Origin: Deltaproteobacteria bacterium | Lineage (GTDB): Bacteria; Desulfobacterota; Desulfobulbia; Desulfobulbales; SURF-16 | DNA length: 53,653 bases | Direction: 5' to 3' | Assembly: GCA_029933005.1 (NCBI GenBank) | Contig: JAOZOY010000006.1 | Coordinates: forward strand, 1-53,653 | Shown here: one piece after another, positions 47,506 to 53,653 of the stretch | Numbering within the stretch: position 1 is the first letter of the stretch | Layout: each line of letters starts with the position of its first letter | Notes under the pieces: model-generated | What the model saw: the letters and a program-made list of their open reading frames with translations, nothing else | The model's database searches: none | Told to the model about the DNA's origin: nothing | Program-made: the position numbers and the translations under genes

Positions 47506-47937
47506 TCAGCCCATGGCACCAACAGATTGGTCCAGGGAAACCTCCATGGCCCGGACCGGACAGACGGCAACGCATAAGCCGCAACCCGTACATTTATCAG
47601 GATCAAAGAGAACAGCCATGTCGGGACGGTGAATATGGAGAGCCGCAGTGGGACAGATTCCGGTACAGGCCCCGCATTCAAAGCATTTTTCATTATCACG
47701 CCGGATGATGGTTGATAATCTTTCGATGGTAACGCCAAAGCTTTTCAGGTAGGCAAGGGCATCTTTGACATTGGATTTATGGCCCATAATTTCCAGGACC
47801 ATTATGCCTTCATGATGGGGAAGTATTGTTGCCTTGAGAATATTAAACTCGACGTTATACTGCTTCACAAGCTTGCAAATGATAGGCAGATCACTGGTTT
47901 CCTTAGGAAACCGTAAAACAAACAAACGGGTGTACAC
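47506..47937 (-). CDS. NIL-domain ferredoxin with two [4Fe-4S] clusters
   Basis: 143 aa. The N-terminal NIL domain (about 1-75; LRFPKETSDLPIICKLVKQYNV, VLEIMGHKSNVKDALAYL) is the ligand-binding module also found on methionine ABC transporters. The C-terminus has two clusters, CFECGACTGICPTAAL and CTGCGLCVAVCPVRAM. In sulfate reducers and methanogens, NIL-ferredoxins act with a DUF39 protein in making homocysteine from aspartate semialdehyde. The DUF39 gene is not in the window. Confidence 0.88.
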   Translation of the reverse strand: MYTRLFVLRFPKETSDLPIICKLVKQYNVEFNILKATILPHHEGIMVLEIMGHKSNVKDALAYLKSFGVTIERLSTIIRRDNEKCFECGACTGICPTAALHIHRPDMAVLFDPDKCTGCGLCVAVCPVRAMEVSLDQSVGAMG

Positions 47938-48015
47938 GTCTTAACCTCTGATTTATTATTTTGTTGTAGAAAGGAATTTTACCAAAATTTCCTGAATGAG
48001 TAAACGGCCATTCAA

Positions 48016-48252
48016 TTACCGCGCCTTAATTTCACCCTTCAGCAACATCTTCAAACCTTCAAGAGTCCCTTTCCACATGGCATCTTCACCGGCCATAATG
48101 GCAACAATGACGTTTTTTTCAACACTAACCTCAACCACAAGCTCTTCTTCAGCGATCTTAAAAACCGCCTCGCCCCAATGCTCGGCCGGCATACCAGTTG
48201 TTTCACATTCATAATCAGTGCGTAATTCTCCGGTCATACGTATTTCAGACAT
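48016..48252 (-). CDS. Small uncharacterised acidic protein, 78 aa
   Basis: Starts MSEIRMTGEL with a good upstream purine stretch (AAAGGAG on the reverse strand near 48262). It has mixed alpha/beta composition, VVEVSVEKNVIVAIMAGEDAMW in the middle, and no membrane segment or cysteine cluster. Unrecognised. It stands alone between the ferredoxin and the GlcD-like gene. Confidence 0.7.
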   Translation of the reverse strand: MSEIRMTGELRTDYECETTGMPAEHWGEAVFKIAEEELVVEVSVEKNVIVAIMAGEDAMWKGTLEGLKMLLKGEIKAR

Positions 48253-48328
48253 AATTTACTCCTTTAATTCATTTTAATTTTTTTGGTAACTATGGATGGC
48301 GCCACATAATTGGCAAAATTGCCAGACT

Positions 48329-48431
48329 GCAACTGTTCAGCAGTGTCGCAACCGCCCCGCACACGATCAGCCTTATTCACATAGAGCTACTATAATTCAC
48401 CAGCCTGCTTGTGCACATGCTGAACAGTTAC
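48329..48431. repeat. 103-bp element with inverted ends
   Basis: GCAACTGTTCAGCA (from 48329) and TGCTGAACAGTTAC (to 48431) are inverted repeats. The right end overlaps the stop codon of the GlcD-like gene. It has the same end type as 52037-52107 and 40444. Confidence 0.7.
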
Positions 48432-49846
48432 TTTTTTTGAGGAAAAATTTTGCCTGGATTCAAAATATTTTTCGGATCAAAAAGGTTCTTGATCTGCTGC
48501 ATGGCTTCAAGAGTAGCGGGACTCAGTTCCAGGAGAAGGTAATCCGCCTTGGTGAGACCGATACCATGCTCGCCAGACAAGGTACCGCCAAGACGAATAA
48601 CCTCGACAAAAAGGGCTTTCTTTGCGACCCGGGCCTGTTTAAGTTCCGCTGAATTTTCTCTGTCCACCATGATATTGACATGAATATTGCCGTCACCGGC
48701 ATGGCCAAAGGTAAAGATCAACAAATCATGCCTTTTGGCAAGCTTTTCGGTAAAGGCCACAAGGTCAGGAATACGGCTGCGTGGGACAACCACATCCTCG
48801 CTGATTTTATTTGGTTTTATTTGAAAGGCGGCCGGTGAAATTGAGCGCCGTGCCTTCCAGAGATACTCCACATCTTCCCTGGTGGCTGCCTCTTTGACAA
48901 CAAGTAGGTTTTCCTGGCCATCAAGAAATTTTTTCAATTTTCCCGCTTGGGCGGCAACAGAAAGTTCATCGCCATCGACCTCAATCAGGAGCAGAGCCTC
49001 GGTGGAATCCGGCAGGGAAAAGGGAAGCAGTTCCTTGACAATACCAAGAGCTGTCCTGTCCATGTACTCCAGAGTGCAGGGCTGATGGGAGGCCAGAATA
49101 CGGCAGACAAGGGATGTTGCCTGATGGAGGCTGCTGCTTAACACCAGGAACGTCTTTTTTGCCGTTGGCTTGGCCAGCACTCGCAATATTATTTTGGTGA
49201 TAATTCCGAGAGTGCCTTCGGAACCGACAAAAAGTCGCGTCAAATCGTAGCCCACCACTCCCTTGGCAGTTCGGACCCCGGTGTTAATAATTCGTCCGTC
49301 TGGTAGAACAACCTCAAGCCCAAGGACATAATCTCGTGTCACTCCGTACTTGACCGCACTGGGGCCACCGGCGCATTCGGCCACATTGCCGCCAATGGTG
49401 CAAAATTTAAGACTGGCAGGATCAGGAGGATAGTACAACCCTTTTTGAGTCAATTCCGCCTGAAGCCGACCGTTCACCACTCCGGGTTCCACCACGGCGA
49501 TTTGGTTGTCCGTATCGATTTCAATGATATGATTCATGCGGCTCATGGCCAGGACAAGCCCGCCCGACACAGGCAGGGATCCACCGGTCATGCCGGTTCC
49601 AGCGCCCCGCACAACAACGGGAAACGCTTCTTCGTCAGCAAGCCGCATAATCGCGCTGATCGTTTCAACAGTTTCTGGAAAGGCGACTGCTTTGGGCAAA
49701 TACTCCAAGCCTGTCCCGTCATAAGAATAACAGAGAAGTTCTTCGGACGCGGTGGTAAATTGGTCTGGTCCGACAATTTTTTCTATTTTCTTGATAAGCT
49801 GCTTTTTCACTGAGATAATTCTGAACTCTGGCAGGTAATCCTTCAC
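48428..49846 (-). CDS. GlcD-type FAD-linked oxidase (glycolate or D-lactate dehydrogenase)
   Basis: 472 aa of the VAO/PCMH family. The FAD domain contains PVVVRGAGTGMTGGSLPVSGGLVLAMSRM, YPPDPASLKFCTIGGNVAECAGGP and GSEGTLGIITKI. The C-terminal cap has FTFGHAGDGNIHVNI and GGTLSGEHGIGLTK, ending NPGKIFPQKK. Substrates in the family are glycolate, D-lactate or 2-hydroxyglutarate. The GlcE/GlcF or CCG-type partner genes are not adjacent, so the physiological electron acceptor is unclear. Confidence 0.88.
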   Translation of the reverse strand: MKDYLPEFRIISVKKQLIKKIEKIVGPDQFTTASEELLCYSYDGTGLEYLPKAVAFPETVETISAIMRLADEEAFPVVVRGAGTGMTGGSLPVSGGLVLAMSRMNHIIEIDTDNQIAVVEPGVVNGRLQAELTQKGLYYPPDPASLKFCTIGGNVAECAGGPSAVKYGVTRDYVLGLEVVLPDGRIINTGVRTAKGVVGYDLTRLFVGSEGTLGIITKIILRVLAKPTAKKTFLVLSSSLHQATSLVCRILASHQPCTLEYMDRTALGIVKELLPFSLPDSTEALLLIEVDGDELSVAAQAGKLKKFLDGQENLLVVKEAATREDVEYLWKARRSISPAAFQIKPNKISEDVVVPRSRIPDLVAFTEKLAKRHDLLIFTFGHAGDGNIHVNIMVDRENSAELKQARVAKKALFVEVIRLGGTLSGEHGIGLTKADYLLLELSPATLEAMQQIKNLFDPKNILNPGKIFPQKK

Positions 49847-49878
49847 AGGGATTTTACTAAAAGCCCCGTTCTATAGGC

Positions 49879-49977
49879 GGTTACCAGTACCTTAGATTTG
49901 TTTGTTTGTGTATTGGTGCAATAGCCGCTCTATACGACAGGTTCAAACGGGCAAAGATGGTGTTGGTGAACGCTTAC
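49879..49977. repeat. Repeat element upstream of the GlcD-like gene
   Basis: Begins GGTTACCAGTACCTTAGATT (49879-49898), matching the reverse complement of 37171-37190 at 19 of 20 bases. It ends GTGAACGCTTAC (49966-49977), the same end as at 21885. Confidence 0.6.
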
Positions 49978-50052
49978 CCTGGCAGCACGTTCGGTTGCAG
50001 TTGCACGGAGCCTGTCCGGAAATGATTGATCTCGTCAAAATGATCGTTATCG

Positions 50053-51498
50053 TCATTTAAAATCCAAAATGACAGGACAATGATCAGAACCCATGACATC
50101 CTTTAAAATAGCAGCACTTTTGATTCGATCCTCACTTTTTTTGTCGACACAAAAATAGTCAATCCGCCAGCCGATACCTTTGGCCCGAGCATTAAAGCGG
50201 TAACTCCACCAGCTATAATGGTTGGGGCCGGAATGAAATTTACGGAATGTGTCAAGATAACCGGATTCAATAAACTTGTCCATCCAAGCCCGTTCCTCGG
50301 GCGTAAAGCCGGGATTATTGATATTATTTTTCGGATTTTTCAGGTCAATGGCTTTATGTGCCACATTGAAATCGCCACAGATTACGACTGATTTCTTATC
50401 AGCCAGATCATTGGTAAAATCAAGGAGCCGGCGATTAAAATTGAGTTTGTAATCCAATCTTTTCAACCCATAGGCCGCATTTGGGAAATAAACATTGACT
50501 AGAAAAAAATCAGCAAATTCCAGGGTCAGCACCCTGCCTTCCTCGTCAAATTCTTTTTGATCAATGCCATAATAAACATGAAGGGGTTCCTCCCGGGAGT
50601 AAACAGCCACGCCGGAATAGCCTTTTCTTACGGCACTGTGCCAGAAAGATTGATAACCGTCAATATTGATTAAATTTTGAGAAAGTTGTTCAGGCTGGGC
50701 CTTGATTTCCTGAAGAGCGAGAATGTCGGGATCCATTTCACGGACGATTTCGACAAAACCCTTTTTTTCAATAGCGCGGATCCCGTTGACATTCCAGGAA
50801 ATAAATTTTTTAATTCCGGCGGAACGGGCCTTCTGGCGGGCTTGAGGGGATTTCCTGGGAGTGACACCGATTTGCGGACAGTATTCTTGAATGACACAAC
50901 TGTCGCAGTGGGGCCCCACAGGCCGACAGGTTCCCTGGCCAAAGGCGACCAGAATAGAATTCACCCGGAGCCAGTGCTTGGTCGGGAGTTTAGCCCGCAG
51001 GATCTTTTCTGTCTGCAGTGGAGTCTTGGTATCGACATAACCCCAGATATTCATGATGCGATGGACATGGGTATCCACGCAGATGGCCGGCTTGCCAAAG
51101 GCAATACAGACCACCAGGTTGGCAGTTTTCCTGCCTACACCAGGCAGGGTCACAAGAGAATCAATATCATCTGGAACCTCTCCGCTAAAGGCCTGCAGAG
51201 CCTCGGGTAATTTTGTTAGATAACGGGCTTTATTTTTATAAAATCCCACAGGATAGATGAGCTTGGCAATCTCTGCCTCGGAAAGACGGGAAAGACCGTC
51301 CACATCGTCTGCTTTTTTAAAAAGGCGGGCCGAGGCCCTGGCTGTGGTCTCGTCCTTGGTCCTGGCCGATAAAATCGTTGCCACCAGAACTTTGAAGGGA
51401 TCCTTTGTTTGCACGGCAATCAAATCCACAATTGGCACGGCATAGCCGCTTACCTCTTTTTCAAGGGTTTTCAGAATAAAATCAATATGAAATGTCAT
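50053..51498 (-). CDS. Endonuclease III - exonuclease III fusion (Nth-Xth)
   Basis: 481 aa in one uninterrupted frame. Residues 1-~210 are a full endonuclease III: helix-hairpin-helix LPGVGRKTANLVV with catalytic Lys124, VDTHVHR with Asp142, and the Fe-S motif C-x6-C-x2-C-x5-C (Cys191, 198, 201, 207). After a basic linker (PRKSPQARQKARSAG), residues ~229-481 are a full ExoIII-family AP endonuclease: ISWNVNGIRA (Asn236), LALQEIKA (Glu264), ICGDFNVAHKAID (Asp376, Asn378), RIDYF and GSDHCPVI (His473). The start is ATG 51498; upstream open sequence is unconserved. The first half removes oxidised pyrimidines and nicks by beta-elimination, leaving blocked 3' ends that the second half can trim. Confidence 0.95.
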   Translation of the reverse strand: MTFHIDFILKTLEKEVSGYAVPIVDLIAVQTKDPFKVLVATILSARTKDETTARASARLFKKADDVDGLSRLSEAEIAKLIYPVGFYKNKARYLTKLPEALQAFSGEVPDDIDSLVTLPGVGRKTANLVVCIAFGKPAICVDTHVHRIMNIWGYVDTKTPLQTEKILRAKLPTKHWLRVNSILVAFGQGTCRPVGPHCDSCVIQEYCPQIGVTPRKSPQARQKARSAGIKKFISWNVNGIRAIEKKGFVEIVREMDPDILALQEIKAQPEQLSQNLINIDGYQSFWHSAVRKGYSGVAVYSREEPLHVYYGIDQKEFDEEGRVLTLEFADFFLVNVYFPNAAYGLKRLDYKLNFNRRLLDFTNDLADKKSVVICGDFNVAHKAIDLKNPKNNINNPGFTPEERAWMDKFIESGYLDTFRKFHSGPNHYSWWSYRFNARAKGIGWRIDYFCVDKKSEDRIKSAAILKDVMGSDHCPVILDFK

Positions 51499-51816
51499 AG
51501 GATACCTGTTTTTTGATGATGGGAGACCGGCAAGAATCTTCCTTGGAGCTGTGTAATTATTTTGCGAGGAGCACTGATTGACGTTTGGAAGCAGAGGCAC
51601 CGGACAACGAAGATGACTTTGATTTTCCGAGGATTAGGAAGGGAGATAGGCCCTGTTCACGCCGGAATATCTGAATGATAGAAAAATAGGATGGAAGGAA
51701 CTTGCTTCGGTGAAAAAAGTGGTAGTTCATTAATTCCTGCATATAAGACTTACGGTCTAAAAGAACATCAATCCTTAGTACTACAGCGACATTTTCTTCA
51801 AACACACCTGCTAAGT

Positions 51817-51952
51817 TGTCATTCCGGCATGTTTTTAGCCGGAGGTAAGCGTAGACTCCGATCTGGTGACGTTGCCTTTGTATCACTCTCACTCCGAAAA
51901 TTCTGGATCGAAGTCAAAGCTTATCTCCCGATAAGGATTTTCGGGAATGACG
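51817..51952. repeat. ERIC-like palindrome related to 29550-29652
   Basis: Starts TTGTCATTCCGGC and ends GGGAATGACGG, which are inverted. It contains TTCTGGATCGAAGTC as in the copy near 29610. GTAAGCGTAGACTCCGA inside resembles GTAAGCGAAGACTCCGA at about 37147. Confidence 0.6.
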
Positions 51953-52036
51953 GGAAAATGGCGCTGTAGTATTAGGTAACTCTAAAAAATTAAGTAACTA
52001 TTTAATATAGGCTAAAATTACCCTTTACAGCAGACT

Positions 52037-52107
52037 GTAACTGTTCGGATGTGCTTCATATCGAAGTTTACGCTATAGGCAAAGATGGTATGCAGCTGAA
52101 CAGTTAT
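52037..52107. repeat. 71-bp element with inverted ends
   Basis: GTAACTGTTC (52037) and GAACAGTTAT (to 52107) are inverted. The interior GGCAAAGATGG is shared with the element ending at 49977. Confidence 0.65.
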
Positions 52108-52166
52108 AAAATTCGACAGAATTTTTCCTAAATCGGTTGAAAAGGCTAGGCTTATTCTTCTTCTTT

Positions 52167-53048
52167 TCAAGGTTTCTTTTTCAGTTTTTTGGAGCCCCAG
52201 GTGTACATGATACTCATCCCCGCCAGGAACTGATCTTCATCATCAACAATGGGGCTGTCCGCAGCATCACCAAGCAGCCGCTTATATTGGAGGTCAAACC
52301 CGATTTTCCAATTATCCCGAAAATGGATGCCGGAACTCAGTATGATCCCGATGTTTTTTATACCGGAGTCGGCATCGAATTCCTTGAGTCCTGATCGTTC
52401 TGACTCTTTTGTACTGACACCGAAAAAGCTTTCCATATAATTATTGCTTGCCCACGTGGTCTGTGCCATTGCAACAAACCAAGGCTTGTCAAGCGGGAAA
52501 CCAAGCCCGGCACCTGCTTCAATGAGAGTACCCTCATGACCAGAGCCTGGGTCGTGACGTATGTTCAGCTCGAAGCGGAATGGCTTTTTCCTGTATTTGG
52601 CAAAACCACCGACTTCGATACTGCTGTCAACTTCGTCTAGCCACTTGAGCTTGCGATTGTCGTCATCATCCCGGCTAGTACTCTTTGCGACAAAGGGGCC
52701 AGCTGTCCAGCCATCCCGCTTCAAGAGGTTCACCCCAAGACTCTTCCCTTTGAACCAGATCAAGTCTTTCCAGGTGATGGAGATGTTTGGACCCATACCA
52801 AACTCATAGTCGTTGGACCCTTCGTAATCGGGTGATACGCCGCCAATAAAACCGACCTCTATTGCCCAGTTGCGAAGGCGATCGTCAGAATCCTCGTAGC
52901 CCGGGGCTTCATCTATGTCTTCGGCCACATCAAGCCAAACGTCAACATTGTCAAAGGTGTCTTCGGACTTTGCGGTGTTGACATGGAATATAACGTTGAA
53001 TGAAAAAGCAACAATACAGATAATTGTGAAACAGATAGATCGATTCAT
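52167..53048 (-). CDS. MipA/OmpV-family outer-membrane protein
   Basis: 293 aa from ATG 53048 (AAAGGAAAGG upstream). A signal peptide (hydrophobic core IICIVAFSFNVIF, cleavage near TAKS) is followed by an acidic linker and amphipathic beta strands: NWAIEVGFIGGVSPDYEGSN, LGVNLLKRDGWTAGPFV, IEVGGFAKYRKKPFRFELN, ending IMYTWG. MipA in E. coli binds the murein synthetic complex; other members are porin-like. It follows the lipoprotein gene by 40 bp on the same strand, probably as an operon. Confidence 0.82.
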   Translation of the reverse strand: MNRSICFTIICIVAFSFNVIFHVNTAKSEDTFDNVDVWLDVAEDIDEAPGYEDSDDRLRNWAIEVGFIGGVSPDYEGSNDYEFGMGPNISITWKDLIWFKGKSLGVNLLKRDGWTAGPFVAKSTSRDDDDNRKLKWLDEVDSSIEVGGFAKYRKKPFRFELNIRHDPGSGHEGTLIEAGAGLGFPLDKPWFVAMAQTTWASNNYMESFFGVSTKESERSGLKEFDADSGIKNIGIILSSGIHFRDNWKIGFDLQYKRLLGDAADSPIVDDEDQFLAGMSIMYTWGSKKLKKKP

Positions 53049-53088
53049 ATAAAGCCTTTCCTTTTCAGCTTTATTGGTTAGGTGCTTC

Positions 53089-53358
53089 CTACTGTGTCGG
53101 CTCATCACAATACTGATCAAATGATTCCCTGTTTTTCTCAAAATTTTTCTTCTCAGCAAGTTCCCAAGGACGTTCACACTGCTTAGTGCGCTCACACCAA
53201 ACATACCCTCCCGATGCGATGCATCCATGAGATTCCAGATCCAAGCCCGTCATTTTCGCTTCGGGAGCTTCGGATACCACCGGCTCCACATGTACTTTAG
53301 TTTCGCATGCCGTGAGACATGCGATAAGTAGAGCGCTGAAAATAATTAGAAATCGCAT
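53089..53358 (-). CDS. Small lipoprotein with Cys-rich C-terminus
   Basis: 89 aa. The signal peptide ends in a lipobox LTAC (lipidation at Cys18). The C-terminal GCIASGGYVWCERTKQC and RPWELA form a motif seen in several small bacterial lipoproteins; its three cysteines plus a final Cys may make disulfides. A strong AAGGAGG precedes ATG 53358. First gene of the pair with the MipA-type protein. Function unknown. Confidence 0.85.
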   Translation of the reverse strand: MRFLIIFSALLIACLTACETKVHVEPVVSEAPEAKMTGLDLESHGCIASGGYVWCERTKQCERPWELAEKKNFEKNRESFDQYCDEPTQ

Positions 53359-53517
53359 GAAAACCTCCTTGTGTCATTAGTAACGAATAAGCTCGTGAAT
53401 AGGCCTGCAACTACGCATGCGTCTAACAATTATTACTAAAGAAAAATTATTTTATAATTCCAATATAAACAAATATGCAAATAGTACAACAGGTAGACAT
53501 GTTTTTATATTATTGAG

Positions 53518-53653
53518 TTAAACGAATAAATCGGTATATTTTTTAGCTAGTTGGCGTGGTACGTCCCCAGTCTCATCTCTCCCCAACATAGAACAAAATG
53601 AGACCTCTTTGTTTTTTAGATAATTGAGTTTTCGGATTGTTTTATTGATTTCC
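53518..53653 (-). CDS. Possible C-terminal end of a gene entering from the right
   Basis: On the reverse strand a frame is open from the window edge for 44 codons and stops at TAA 53520-53518. The product contains IRKLNYLKNK, then SMLGRDETGD and ends KKYTDLFV, with reasonable amino-acid composition despite the AT-rich DNA. No family recognised. It could be chance; only sequence beyond the edge would show. Confidence 0.35.
   Translation of the reverse strand, partial: EINKTIRKLNYLKNKEVSFCSMLGRDETGDVPRQLAKKYTDLFV

Larger units (their letters stand above)
51499..52166. other. 668-bp gap with two repeat elements
   Basis: Contains the ERIC-like palindrome 51817-51952 and the 71-bp element 52037-52107. 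Short frames on both strands cross these repeats and are not conserved-looking, so no gene is called. The promoter of the Nth-Xth gene must lie near its left end. Confidence 0.5.

Noticed and set aside
51557..51892. Possible 111-aa gene on the - strand upstream of the Nth-Xth fusion
   Set aside because: It runs through the ERIC-like repeat at 51817-51952, has no ribosome binding site and low-complexity Ser/Lys-rich sequence at its end.

Overview
The window is a 53.7-kb stretch of bacterial chromosome dominated by housekeeping genes. It most likely comes from an anaerobic, sulfur-metabolising member of the Desulfobacterota, probably Desulfobulbales-like. Evidence for this is a DsrC with both C-terminal redox cysteines, a NIL-domain ferredoxin of the type used for homocysteine formation in sulfate reducers, a class 1B (PyrD/PyrK) dihydroorotate dehydrogenase, and two genes that read UGA as selenocysteine. 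The taxonomic placement is inference; no rRNA gene is present.

Layout, left to right. 1-9 kb: partial HAD phosphatase, nitronate monooxygenase-like flavoprotein, poly(A) polymerase pcnB (no ATG/GTG/TTG start that preserves the full protein), a 7-bp tandem repeat, bioB-bioF, comF, two tiny membrane ORFs, an mtnA-like isomerase and a serine hydrolase. 8.6-15.2 kb: an AT-rich gap that is a candidate replication origin, then dnaN-gyrB-gyrA without dnaA or recF. 15.3-23.5 kb: a 41-aa gene, gpsA, a phosphate transporter with its DUF47 partner, a tautomerase, ligA, acylphosphatase, a translationally coupled zinc-ribbon/ATP-grasp pair, and dsrC. 23.7-26.6 kb: a Cpx-like envelope-stress system (kinase, regulator, divergent CpxP/Spy-like gene, direct-repeat operator between them). 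26.6-36.6 kb: nadB, a HAD phosphatase, a CooT-like/His8-tail nickel pair, a CoA-binding protein, hisS-aspS, a HEAT protein, an EamA transporter, DUF309 and a MazG-like enzyme. 36.6-40.4 kb: a UGA-containing C_GCAxxG_C_C redox protein, a YcgQ/YcgR-like pair, and selD with an in-frame UGA. 40.6-47.9 kb: a reverse-strand run parA-parB-pyrK-pyrD-ykvA-ykgJ, with a perfect parS palindrome 0.5 kb upstream of parA, followed by a NIL-ferredoxin and an M20 peptidase. 48-53.6 kb: a GlcD-type oxidase, an endonuclease III-exonuclease III fusion, a MipA-type outer-membrane protein with a small lipoprotein, and a possible partial gene at the edge.

The most notable items are the single-polypeptide Nth-Xth base-excision-repair enzyme, the two selenocysteine genes with hairpins directly after the UGA, the pcnB start, and the intergenic DNA. 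At least a dozen gaps contain imperfect palindromes or half-sites ending in GTAAnnRTTCR. Two gaps (gyrB/gyrA and hisS/aspS) contain mirror-image arrays with a strict 9-nt period. No CRISPR array, rRNA, tRNA, prophage or intact insertion sequence was recognised.
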